A DNA stretch of 64,000 nucleotides from Paracamarosporium sp. OC-R06-R3 (Eukaryota; Ascomycota; Dothideomycetes; Pleosporales; Didymosphaeriaceae), in NCBI GenBank assembly GCA_019828545.1, contig JACVRA010000340.1:28758-92757 (forward strand), in the 5' to 3' direction. Both the position numbers and the translations under genes were made by a program. This document shows, piece by piece, positions 11,103 to 20,984 of the stretch (positions are counted from its first letter, which is position 1; every line of letters begins with the position of its first letter). Under the pieces are notes generated by a model that had not been told where the DNA came from, did no database searches, and saw only the letters and a list, made by a program, of their open reading frames with translations.

Positions 11103-12104
11103 TCAACGAAACAACCTCCTCCCTCCCGTCCTCGCCAACGTCCTCTCTGGACCCTCCAAGCTCAGCCCCGCAAAACCCGCTCCACCACCCTCCCGATCCC
11201 TCTTATACCGCCTCAACGCCTCCCTAAGATGTGCCGGTGTCAACGGGCCCTTATCCTCCTCCTTCAGTCTATCCTTCAGACTCGCATCTCGCGGTATCTC
11301 CTTCCAAAACCCTTCCTCTTTGGGAACTTGGTTGATATACATGCCTGCGTTCTGGACATGTTGTGCCGAGGGCTTGCTTCGCGGTCGGTGACCAAATGGC
11401 TCTTGCAGACCTTGTTGCAGGACGGCAGGAGGTAGGTTAGGGTTCGGGTTGTGCGTGCGGGCAGCGGCCCATTCGTCGCGGACGATGAGCGCGCGGTCGA
11501 TAAGCTCGCCGACGAAAGCTTTGCTGTACGATGTAACGGCGATAATGACATTCGGCGGGACGGACTGCGACAGCGTCTGGTTGACCAGCTTGCGGACCAT
11601 GGAGGTCTTGAGCTTGACACGGCGGTACACGGAGTAAGCGTTTTGCTGCGATTCATCCATGGCTAGCACTAGCATGCGCTCGTTGTGGGCAGCTTGCTGT
11701 TTGGCTGCTTCAGAGGGGCGCTCGCCTTCGAGTTTCGTGCCTTCATCGTCGTCCTCGCCGTAGTCGTCTTCCTCTTCTTCTTCTGCACCAGCAGCTCCAT
11801 TTACTGAGGTATCGTCTGGGCGAGCGCCGCGAACAGAGCTGCCGGCAATGCTCACACCGTCGTCATTCTTGCGCTTTCGCTTTCTACCGCCTGCACCGTT
11901 TGCGAGAGAGGCTGTGTCCACACTGCCAACTGAAGGTGAGCGGCTGTGACGTAGTGGCGAGGCGACTGCTGATTCGGTGTCTGGATCGAAGGAGTTGCGG
12001 AGGTTGGAGGGTTTCCGTTTCTTTGCTTGTGAGGAGACGCTGGAGATGGAGCCGCGCTTGCGAGGATTGGGGACGATGATCTGGGGCGGCGGCGGTGACG
12101 CCAT
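11103..12104 (-). CDS. taf11: transcription initiation factor TFIID subunit 11 (TAF11)
   Basis: Subunit of the general transcription factor TFIID, where TAF11 pairs with TAF13 through a histone fold. The single-exon frame encodes 333 residues. The first 130 are disordered with Ser/Pro/Arg-rich and basic KRKRKN patches and an acidic run at about 108-122. The TAFII28 histone fold covers about residues 155-210, with the hallmark segment QSVPPNVIIAVTSYSKAFVGEL. A C-terminal GPLTPAHLREALRRYKRD block fits fungal TAF11 proteins. The ATG at 12104 is the first in frame. Known yeast TAF11 is similar in length, so the gene looks complete. A TTAGGGTT string inside it is coding, not telomeric. Confidence 0.93.
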   Translation of the reverse strand: MASPPPPQIIVPNPRKRGSISSVSSQAKKRKPSNLRNSFDPDTESAVASPLRHSRSPSVGSVDTASLANGAGGRKRKRKNDDGVSIAGSSVRGARPDDTSVNGAAGAEEEEEDDYGEDDDEGTKLEGERPSEAAKQQAAHNERMLVLAMDESQQNAYSVYRRVKLKTSMVRKLVNQTLSQSVPPNVIIAVTSYSKAFVGELIDRALIVRDEWAAARTHNPNPNLPPAVLQQGLQEPFGHRPRSKPSAQHVQNAGMYINQVPKEEGFWKEIPRDASLKDRLKEEDKGPLTPAHLREALRRYKRDREGGGAGFAGLSLEGPERTLARTGGRRLFR

Positions 12105-13508
12105 TTCGGACGCTGAGTGTGTTATCGCACAGAGGGGGATCTTGATCTCCGTGACGCTGGGCGGAAGTGGTGATTTGTGGAGAGACGGCTGTCAACTTGA
12201 AGTAGAGAAAGCGGGAGCTCAATGGCGCGCCGTTTCGCGAAAACCGCGCTAGTGACGCTGGAGCGCACGGTCACCATTTATGGGTCTCTTTCACCAGACG
12301 CAAGTCGTCTCACTTTGCACATTCCTACTTTCTCCTAATAACAAATGATCAGCTGAGTTTGTACGGGAAACAGGTTCTTGGTCTAGTGTATCTTCATCAG
12401 CCATCTTGAAAATTGTATCGGTTACGTGGCATACCAATTCAGTCTGGGGTAAAGGCTCTCTCACCCACCACTATCACTATCATGTGTCCTTGATAGATAG
12501 CGTTTCACTCTCCTACATAACTTCAAATCATTGTTACAATCTCTACCTAACAGTCAATTATCCAACTTCTCTTGCCTCAATCAGAACTCCTACCGTACAA
12601 ACATATCTTACTACAAGCATTCCACAAACCCCTAAAACGATGCATTCCACCCACTTACTATCCTTCGTGATATACACCAAAAATCAATACGTTACTAGAT
12701 AAGAAATTAGGCTACAATATATTAAATAGCAGTAAACAAGTTATCATTATTTTGATTACCACTACGGTGCAATGCCCAACGACTGTAATGAGATAACTGA
12801 CTTAATTTCAACAGCGGTGGTAATATACAAGAATTCCACATACGGTATACCATGAGAGAACATCTCAAGCGTAGGATATCATGATATTATTCAAGATGCA
12901 AGAGCAAGGAAAGCGATGATAGTATGAGTGCGTGATCCTCGTACATTTTACTACCTCACAGCTATATGGGAGTTGTATAGTGACTTTGGTACATATCCCT
13001 CAAGATAACTGTATCGTTTTGTGGACTGATAATGGATGAAGATACTGTATCTGGCCAGCTTGTAGTACGCCTTGAGTGATGTATGGCAGATTGAACGAAG
13101 AACGATACTCTGACGACGTAATTGTCTACATGCTACAACTCAGGCAGCATTTTTTGAAGGACAGCATCTAGTAGTTGGTACGCACAGTCGACTCGGAGAT
13201 ACACATTTCTGGTTGGATATTATGCTTTGTCTCATGATAGCCTGGAAATATAGCTTATGACCGCTTGTCGTCGAGGGCTTATTGCTCAGGAAATGCAACG
13301 GAAGTAGCGTTGGCTTTGCTAGCTCATGCAAACGAAGGAGTCTCACGGTCATCACAAAAACACACAGAACAAAGTTGAAGGTGGAGAAACCCTTCTCGGG
13401 TATATTTTGTGTGACAGCTACATTAAGCCATCACAGCGTACACCAGCCATTGAGCGTCATGAAGAAACCTTGATAAGAAAACCCAGAACCAAACCCAAGC
13501 GCCTAATT
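12105..13508. other. intergenic, A/T-rich
   Basis: About 1.4 kb between TAF11 and RPL4, both on the minus strand. It holds the TAF11 promoter (right of 12104) and the RPL4 3' region. The middle (12300-13150) is A/T-rich with no open frame of note. I see no RNA gene or repeat. Confidence 0.55.
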
Positions 13509-15016
13509 CTAGTTCTCGTGAAGCTGCTCGGTGAAGCCCTCGCCCACACGCTCGGGCTTGCCGCTCTTGACAGACTTCTGGCCCTCCTTGTTCTTGGAGA
13601 AAGCAGCCGCGTAGGGGTTGAGGCGGAGCTGGACCTGGAAGTTGCGGAGCGGGTTCTTCTTCTGGACGTTGGTGCGCTTGCTGATGGCACCGCCACGGAC
13701 GGGGCGGAGCACCTTCTGCACGTCGCTGGAGTTGATGATCTTGCTGAGGTCGGGCTGCTTCATCACGGTGGAGGGGAGGAGGTAGTCCTTCTTCAGGGCT
13801 GAAGGCTCGGTGGTGGAGCCGTAGACCTTGTCAAGGGCAGCGAAAGCCGAGGAGGTCCAGACGATGAAACGTCCAAGGTGACCACCAGGGGCGAGTTGGA
13901 GGAGGTTGAGAGAGTAGACGGACGAGGTCTCGACACCGGGAAGGTTGCGGAAAGCACCAACGAGCTCCTTGCCATCCTCATCGGGGTTGTAGATGACAAG
14001 AGGACCACGGCGCTGCCTGTAGCGGCGGCCCCTGAGCTTACCCTTACCGGCACGGACCTTCCTGGACTTCTTGACCTTCTCGAGGTCAGCGCCAGCACCG
14101 ACAGCCTTGAGCAGAGCAAGGGCCGCGGAGGTCTTAGCGATGGCAGCGTCGGCGAAAGCGGTCGAGGAAACAACGAGAGGAACCTCGGGGACGGTGGAGA
14201 CGTTGTGGCCACGGGCAAGGAGAAGAGCAGCGCTGGAAGACGCAGCGAGAGCGGAGGCGGTCGCGAAGCGCTTCTGGTTTAGGTTGATCTTCTGGTGCCA
14301 CTTCCTCCAGACCTTGGTGGGGGCGAACATGCGACCGGAACGGCACATGTTACCGAAAGCAGCCTGACCGGCACGGTGAGTACCACCACCAGAGACACGA
14401 GGAATACGGGCGACGGCACGACCGGTACCCCAAGACTCGGCGGACGTCTGGTGACCAGCCTTCTCGGAGCTGCAAAGGTCAGCTAAGAGCATACGTGGTG
14501 CGCTTGACAACACTTACACAGCGTACGGCTGGCGCTTGTTCTTGTTCATGCCAGTGTGGACCGACTGGACGATATCCGGGCGGATGGGGCTCTATTGGAA
14601 AGTCAGCAATTGAACTTGTTATACTGAATCTGCAGCATTGCTCTTCGAAAGTGCACTAAACACGACCTTCAGTCTTCAAGGACACACTGGAGAGCAGAGT
14701 GGTCCTCGAAAAAATGGAGACCATGTTTTCCTGCCAGCGCTTCGCCGAATTCTCATCCGCGCATATCAAGCTGTCGACGACGCCTGTGAAAGTGTACGAT
14801 TGAAAACTCTGACAGTGTCCCCTTTCTTCGTATTTCCAGCCGTCGACTGCAGATATGCGCGGATTCGGTGGTCGTTGCAAGGCGGGGTGTGCGATTCGGA
14901 CGGAGCTGCGATTGCGAAGACGTCGTGAGACTTGCCTTGAAGACATTGGGGAGAGGAGCAGTGTCCTTGGAGGCCTCTCCGGAGCCGGAAATGATGGTGA
15001 CGGTAGGCCGAGACAT
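13509..15016 (-). CDS. RPL4: 60S ribosomal protein L4 (uL4)
   Basis: Structural protein of the large cytoplasmic ribosomal subunit; its long loop lines the peptide exit tunnel. Exons are 15016-14936, 14591-14518 and 14469-13509, giving about 371 residues. The first exon encodes MSRPTVT...NVFK, the second [14 protein letters not shown]...NKRQPYA, the third [17 protein letters not shown] onward. The universally conserved tunnel-loop region ([17 protein letters not shown]) and the internal [12 protein letters not shown] block are intact. Intron 1 (14935-14592, 344 bases) starts GCAAGT after AAG, a GC-AG intron, and is long, as is common for ribosomal protein genes. Intron 2 is an ordinary GTAAGT...CAG. 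A perfect TACTAAC branch site followed by CTGCAG lies 18 bases upstream of the ATG, pointing to a further intron in the 5' leader. Confidence 0.96.
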
Positions 15017-17660
15017 GGCGGTCGTCTTGTGCTGCAGGTTAGTACGCTGTGTTGAAGTCCAAGTTCTGAAGTTGCAGAGTGGATTTTTCGGTGTGCGCCA
15101 AGACTGCGCCTGCCCCAAAACCTAAGCGAACGTTAGCGCAAAAGCCCTTCGCGCTTTCGCGCTAGCAAGACAGGTACTGTTCATGCAACGACGAGAAGAA
15201 TTTATGCCGCCGGCAGTTGGACCAAGGTGTTGGTGATGGAGATCATGCGTTCTGGAAATTAGGGAACAAAGACTCGCGCATGCTTGCAAGGATGGTCGAC
15301 TACTTTACTCCTCTAGCTCAAACAGTGATTTATGGAACCCGTCATTGTTATAGTATACCATGGATAACGGCAAAGGCCAGATATACGAAGTCTGCAAGGG
15401 CAGTCTTCAGATCTGTATATTGTAGATCTCAAGGTGTGATGGTAAATCCTGAAGGCTGCAAAGTTGTACCCAATCTGTGGGTGTACTATATGACCACAGA
15501 CTTGATACAAGTGTGCTGCAATATCTCCAAGATTGTAATCACTTCGATATACATTTTCAATGTCTTGTATAGACTTCAAGAACTCAACGCTGCATATCTT
15601 GTCGTCGAAATGGTGTGCAGTCATTGATTGAGTAGAGTGAAACAGAACTTGAAGCATGGACGTTGATGGGATTTAAGGCTACAATGGCAACATAATCTGA
15701 GCAGAACAATACAAGATCTTGCGCGATGGCTTTTCAGACACCTGTACTTTTCATGAGCAACGAGCCGAAGCCTCGGACAACTACATGATCCCCGTGGCTC
15801 CTAGTTCTGCTCCTACGACGCCTCGCTTCCGTAGGCTGTCTGTGCGCCGTTGTTTAACGTGTTTCAACGAGTGTTGCTAGGATTCGACGCTGACATCGCG
15901 GGTTTCAGAGCTGGACGGTAATCTACCTATTCAGAGATGATTGTACGTTGCAGCTCAAGAGCGCTCCAAGATATCGGTGAGTGAAAGTCGCAAGCGGGCT
16001 ACACAGCATGAACCACGAAGCGATGTACCAAGTGTTCCAGGATTTCGCAGACTGATACAAGGGGGCTGCTGCCATTGATCTGGCTGTGGGGGATGATTGG
16101 GACCAGAGAGCAAGAAATGTCAGTTTGCGCGACAGCATTTTCTTCCAAAGAGCATCTGAAACTGGCGGTCAGATGACCGGCGCTGTTGCAAGTTTCGAGT
16201 ACTCACCCCGCCAACCAGCCTGATGTTTCACAATCACCAGTGATGTCGGACAATTTGCTGGTGACCAGCGACGAGGCCAATGGCGCTGGAATCGAACGAA
16301 CGAGTCCGAGAGCCAAGCAGAGCGTACCGTGGGTTGGCACGGAGTCCTACGAGGCTGCCGGACCCCGTGCGTAGCAGAGCCTCAAGGCGCACGTTCGCGA
16401 CGGTGACAATTGCTCTCGGACGAGAACTGGCATTCTCCTGGGACGAAGAAGGGCATGCCAGCTGTTGCGCGTCGCGTGGGCCTTGCGCTGTAATAAAGGT
16501 TGTTGTTGATGGGGGGCCCGGGTGGTGTTGCCACAGGAGCGAGCGCGCGGGCGAGTGCGGCTTCTATAATTAGATGGGGTCGGCTCATTTGAACAAAGAA
16601 GTCGGTCGCAAACATCGCTCTGCGCACGCGGAGCTTGCAGAGGCGTCGCAAACAGCGTCGTACGAAGGCGAGACTCGAGCTGCAATTTCAACAGGGTGCG
16701 AACGACGCAATGTGCGTGCAGAGGTAGGCTGTCAGGCCGAACGCTTCCCGCACGGTCGCCCCTTCCTTCTATTTTTGGGCGGTCCTGCGCGCGTCTCGCC
16801 GCTGTGATTGGTCGAGGCTAGGCGCTGCTTCCACAGGCCGTCCTGCTCTCTGCTCTGGCGACACCCATCCTCTTCAACCACAGCGAAAGCGCCGCACCGC
16901 GCAACCCCCCACAGCAACCTCGCCCAAGGCGCTTGACCGACTTCCTCGCCCGCCCCCAAGTCGGTCGCACTTGCCCCCATCACCCTCGAGGAAAGTTCGC
17001 TCCTGCCTCGCTGCCGCACATCACGACACCCCGACCGCTCCTCCCACGGCGCTGTGCATACGACCCGTCGACGTCGATTCTACTTCCTCCACACACTTTC
17101 GGGTACTTCGGGCCCAGTCGCTCCCTACTGCGCTAGTCGAGAATCTGGTATTCTCGTTTCAAGTCAACAACACAGGTCCCTCCTGCTGTTGGCCGTCGGT
17201 GCGTATGCCTCCGCTGCCCTGGGCTGTTGTTTCTTGCCTTCTACACCCTATGCTGTACCCGCTTTACTCTCCTCTGTATCTGTCAATTCGAGGCGAGGCG
17301 CACATTCTGCTGCGCCCTCTGTCACGCTGCCTGTCATCACTGTCACTATCCTCCTGCGCCTCAGCGCCTAGCCTGCCTCACCACGACCACCAGCGTTCCT
17401 TCTACCTCTCGGTACTTCCATGTAGCTTTTCGCTCGCGGGATGTCAACGTTGAGACATGACGACTATGCCAGCACTCCATAATGCTGACCATTAAAAGGG
17501 CACTACATACACATAATATTTCCTTTCTTTCGAAAAGGCTCAAGCGCACGCCTCCGCAACGACCCTCGACATTCCACACGCTCAGTCTACCACCGTGGCC
17601 CATTGAACAAAGTAGTCGTTCGCCCAAGTTGGGCCCGCCTGCCGGACCCGCAGACCCAGT
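15017..17660. other. long intergenic region and phosphatase leader
   Basis: About 2.6 kb between divergently transcribed RPL4 and the phosphatase. The first part (15150-16150) is mixed sequence with no recognisable gene. From about 16850 to 17650 it is C- and T-rich on the plus strand, as in long fungal 5' leaders. A small upstream reading frame of 12 codons starts at 17457 and stops at 17495, about 170 bases before the phosphatase ATG, and could affect its translation. No RNA gene was recognised. Confidence 0.5.
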
Positions 17661-20600
17661 ATGCAAACAAGCCCTAGATCGTTTGCGATGCCCTCGTTCG
17701 GCTCGGTTTTTGGAGAAGACGCACGCAACACCCACCTCAGACCATTGCCCAGCGCCGACGGCACAAGCGCACATGGCACAATAACCAGGCCGCATACCAG
17801 TGGGAGTCCCCACAGCGCTGTCCCTTTCTCTTCCTTCCACATCCACCGCGACAGTCGGGACAGCACATCAACCGCATCGTCGGACAACTCGCCCACGACA
17901 ACTATATCCACCATGGACTCCTCCTCGGTAACAGACCCATCACCTGGACCATCGCCCGAGTCACCAGTTGCGAAGACGGTATCTTCGTCTTTTGTTGCCG
18001 ATTTCCGGTCGCGCAAAACCGACAATGGCTCCCAAGATTCGTCACCGAACACTTTCTTCGAGCTCCAGAGGCCTACGACACCAGCGAAGAAACCACGAAA
18101 TCTCAAGAACCTTGGGATCAACACCTCCACATCCCTAGGCAACCTACGCTTGAATCCCACGGCCACTCTTCCAGCGGTAGAAAAGCAAGAGAAAAACAGC
18201 TCGGCGCCTCCTTCACCCTCCTTTATTAAGCCTCCGACACCCCCAAGACGACGACCGTCTAATCTGAGCTTGACCATATCAACACCTGGGAGCCAAGATA
18301 ACAAGCCTATGCGGTTGATCATACCGTCTACGCCTTCGTTTAACCGCCCTGCGCTTCGCCACTTCCAGTCTTCTCCGTCATTACCGCTGTGCTCACCTGC
18401 TGTGGGCCCGTCTGGCGGAATGCAACTGCCGTCTCTTCGCCCAATCAAAGCGAACCCCCGTGGGCTGTCAGAAGTTCCCTATGAGATGGAGGAAGAGGAA
18501 GACCAAGAACCCAACTTCGACATTCCTCAGTCGCGGGAAGAGAAGCCTGCAGCGTACCCGAATGGCCCTATCCAGATCTATCCCTCGGGAGTTTTCCTCT
18601 ACTTTGAGCCTACTGCGGAACAAGCTTGCACTTTTGACGTTATCGTCAACGTTGCTAGCGAGGTCAAGAACCCTTTCACCACATCGGCTTCCGCCTCTCA
18701 AAAAGACCTCGACGCTCGTCGACTAGATGGCCCGCCTGCTGAAAATCCGGATTTTGCGTCAATCCTCAACAACCCCAAACCAGCTTCCGAACAGCAGAGC
18801 GGCAGCTCGCCTACAACGCCAAAAGCCACGCCTGTATTCGAGAGTCTCCATCCTCCTGAGTATGTGATAGACGGAAAGACACAAAAAACACCCGAGTATA
18901 TCCACATGATGTGGGAGCACAACACCGACATCGTTTCTGATCTGTACAGACTGGTGAAGACCATGGATGAGCGAGTACAGCAAGGCAAGCGTGTTCTTGT
19001 CCACTGTCAATGTGGTGTTAGCCGCTCGGCTAGTCTGATTGTAGCCTACGGTCTGTATAAGAATCCTGGAATGAGCGTTCAGGAAGCCTACGACATTGTC
19101 AAGAAGAGAAGCAAATGGATAGGTCCTAATATGAACCTCATCATGCAGCTTCAGGAATTCCGGAACGGATTGCTCAAAGCCAACGAGAATCGGTCCTTCA
19201 ACCCTGGTTTTGGTAGACGATCTGCAGGCCTGCCCACAGGTGTCTCTGTTGCTACAAACCGTCATTCTCCTTTCGACAGAAGCATGCCTACTGGCCCCCG
19301 GACTCCTCGTACTGCGCCTTTGCCACCTGAGACTGATATGAACCTGCAACGCGCCAGCACTGGTAACATGATTGCGATATCGCCTGGACCTCTATCCGCA
19401 CCCTCTGGTTCCTCACTCTTCTCCCCCGGATTCCGTCAATCATGGGCAGCAAGCCAGACTCAGTTCGATCTGTCGCCTAAATCTTCTCCGGCCGCCACAC
19501 CGTATGTCGACCCCAAAGGTCACATTGTTCCGGTGTTGGCCATAACGGACAATGATGCCTCGGTAATGGACACTTCACCCCCGTCGATGGAAGAGGCGAA
19601 AGCACAGCCAAGTGAGGATGAGGCAGGCCTCGAAACACTACCTGTGCCAAACTTCTCCCGGCAGCTACCTTTTAGGTTATCAGACAGCACTCCTAAACTT
19701 GACCGACCTCGCACGTCGCCAAATCTCAGCAGTTTGCTTGCTCCTTCGCAAGACCATGGCTCGGCTCCTCTGCGGTCTCCTGCTGTGGCAACCTTCAATA
19801 TACCTTCGCTTGCCCCAGACCATGCGCTAGGTGTCCCGCTGAGGTCGCCCGCAAAACCAGAGTTTAACCTAAATCCATGGCCAAAGGGTTACGACTCAGA
19901 TTCTTACTCAAGATCTGACTCGCCGCCACCACCGCCTTTGTCACCCAGAACCTTCGATTTCAATGTTCCACACCTAAGCGAGCAGGAAACGGCTGAGTCA
20001 AACGAGTGGCCCTATGACCGGCCCCCGTCGACATCTGGGATGCCTTCTACTGAGGCAAGCACTAAAGATGAAACGGGACCTGAGATAATATCTCCAGTTC
20101 GAACGGAGTTCCCTTCAGATGCTTTTGGGCGTGCTACGGATGTGGTAGAGCAAGAACTAACATCTCCGCGCGCGACTGAGTTCCACATGACACCGCTGAA
20201 GCCGAGAGTCGCAGATGAGGATCCGTTTGGCCTTGCATCTCCGAGAAACTTCGAGTTTCCTAGCAGTATCTTCAAGCATCGCACTTTCGCCCTACGTGAA
20301 GCAGAGCTTGAAGCCGACAGTCGACGGCCGTCTTTTCAAGCGATTTTGCCGCCCTCTAATTTGGCGCAGCCTGAAAGTGTCAACGGATTCGCTTCATTGA
20401 ACAGCACGGCACAAGGGCCTCCGGTCATCCATGTACCTGGTTATGGTCGACCCAGAAGCGGAGAGATTGATGCCCGTATTGATAGTGTCAGTCCCACAGA
20501 GGATGTCGCCTTCTCGGACAGTCCTTTGCCTGCCCTAAAGGCTTCTCCCCAAGAACCTCCAGTAACTCCAGAGTCTTCAACGCACCCATACCTTTCTACT

Positions 20601-20984
20601 CCTTCCAAGCAAACTGGTATTCGATCACGATTCTCTTCACCGAACCTCAGAGATCAGCGGAAGCTGCACAAGCTGCAGACTGAGATGGAAGCCATGCTCC
20701 CTACTCGCGCTCCTCAACCTACGCAAACTATGGATGACTTAGATGCTCTAAAGTCTCCACGTGCAGAAGAATTCACTCGCAACCCGTTCCATTTCGATCT
20801 GCGATCTCCAACTGAAGAAGTCAGTCCAGCATCATCGAACGAAACGGTCAAAGATGGCCAAAATCGCACCGAGTGGATAGAGAAGCGCCAGTGGACACCA
20901 CAAAAGTCTCTAGATGAAGACCCACGAAGCCCAGTTCAAACAGGAAGCAGTCCCATCGTGCGAAATATCTGGGATGTACTCTGA
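17661..20984 (+). CDS. dual-specificity protein phosphatase (Msg5/MAPK phosphatase-like)
   Basis: Cysteine phosphatase removing phosphate from Ser/Thr and Tyr, probably acting on a MAP kinase as yeast Msg5 does; the target is inferred. The single frame encodes 1107 residues, far larger than the catalytic domain. Residues 1-290 are Ser/Pro-rich and disordered. The catalytic domain spans about 300-500. Its signature HCQCGVSRS begins at residue 448, so Cys449 is the nucleophile and Arg455 binds phosphate; an Asp near 422 (EHNTD) is the likely general acid. The long tail is disordered and carries several copies of a short SPRxxEF-like motif. The ATG at 17661 is the first in frame; a second at 17688 (MPSFGSVF) could also be used. 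A long C/T-rich leader with a short upstream frame precedes it. Confidence 0.85.
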   Translation: MQTSPRSFAMPSFGSVFGEDARNTHLRPLPSADGTSAHGTITRPHTSGSPHSAVPFSSFHIHRDSRDSTSTASSDNSPTTTISTMDSSSVTDPSPGPSPESPVAKTVSSSFVADFRSRKTDNGSQDSSPNTFFELQRPTTPAKKPRNLKNLGINTSTSLGNLRLNPTATLPAVEKQEKNSSAPPSPSFIKPPTPPRRRPSNLSLTISTPGSQDNKPMRLIIPSTPSFNRPALRHFQSSPSLPLCSPAVGPSGGMQLPSLRPIKANPRGLSEVPYEMEEEEDQEPNFDIPQSREEKPAAYPNGPIQIYPSGVFLYFEPTAEQACTFDVIVNVASEVKNPFTTSASASQKDLDARRLDGPPAENPDFASILNNPKPASEQQSGSSPTTPKATPVFESLHPPEYVIDGKTQKTPEYIHMMWEHNTDIVSDLYRLVKTMDERVQQGKRVLVHCQCGVSRSASLIVAYGLYKNPGMSVQEAYDIVKKRSKWIGPNMNLIMQLQEFRNGLLKANENRSFNPGFGRRSAGLPTGVSVATNRHSPFDRSMPTGPRTPRTAPLPPETDMNLQRASTGNMIAISPGPLSAPSGSSLFSPGFRQSWAASQTQFDLSPKSSPAATPYVDPKGHIVPVLAITDNDASVMDTSPPSMEEAKAQPSEDEAGLETLPVPNFSRQLPFRLSDSTPKLDRPRTSPNLSSLLAPSQDHGSAPLRSPAVATFNIPSLAPDHALGVPLRSPAKPEFNLNPWPKGYDSDSYSRSDSPPPPPLSPRTFDFNVPHLSEQETAESNEWPYDRPPSTSGMPSTEASTKDETGPEIISPVRTEFPSDAFGRATDVVEQELTSPRATEFHMTPLKPRVADEDPFGLASPRNFEFPSSIFKHRTFALREAELEADSRRPSFQAILPPSNLAQPESVNGFASLNSTAQGPPVIHVPGYGRPRSGEIDARIDSVSPTEDVAFSDSPLPALKASPQEPPVTPESSTHPYLSTPSKQTGIRSRFSSPNLRDQRKLHKLQTEMEAMLPTRAPQPTQTMDDLDALKSPRAEEFTRNPFHFDLRSPTEEVSPASSNETVKDGQNRTEWIEKRQWTPQKSLDEDPRSPVQTGSSPIVRNIWDVL

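Noticed and set aside
11428..11445. TTAGGGTT-like string, possible telomeric repeat or telomerase RNA template
   Set aside because: It lies inside the TAF11 coding frame and is not repeated. A similar GGTTAGGGT near 37035 is inside the AlkB-like gene.
13326..14282. Plus-strand frames over RPL4
   Set aside because: They are antisense shadows caused by the codon bias of the ribosomal protein gene.
16280..16320. GTTCGATTCC-like B box on the minus strand
   Set aside because: The flanking sequence does not fold into a cloverleaf and no A box is present at the right distance.
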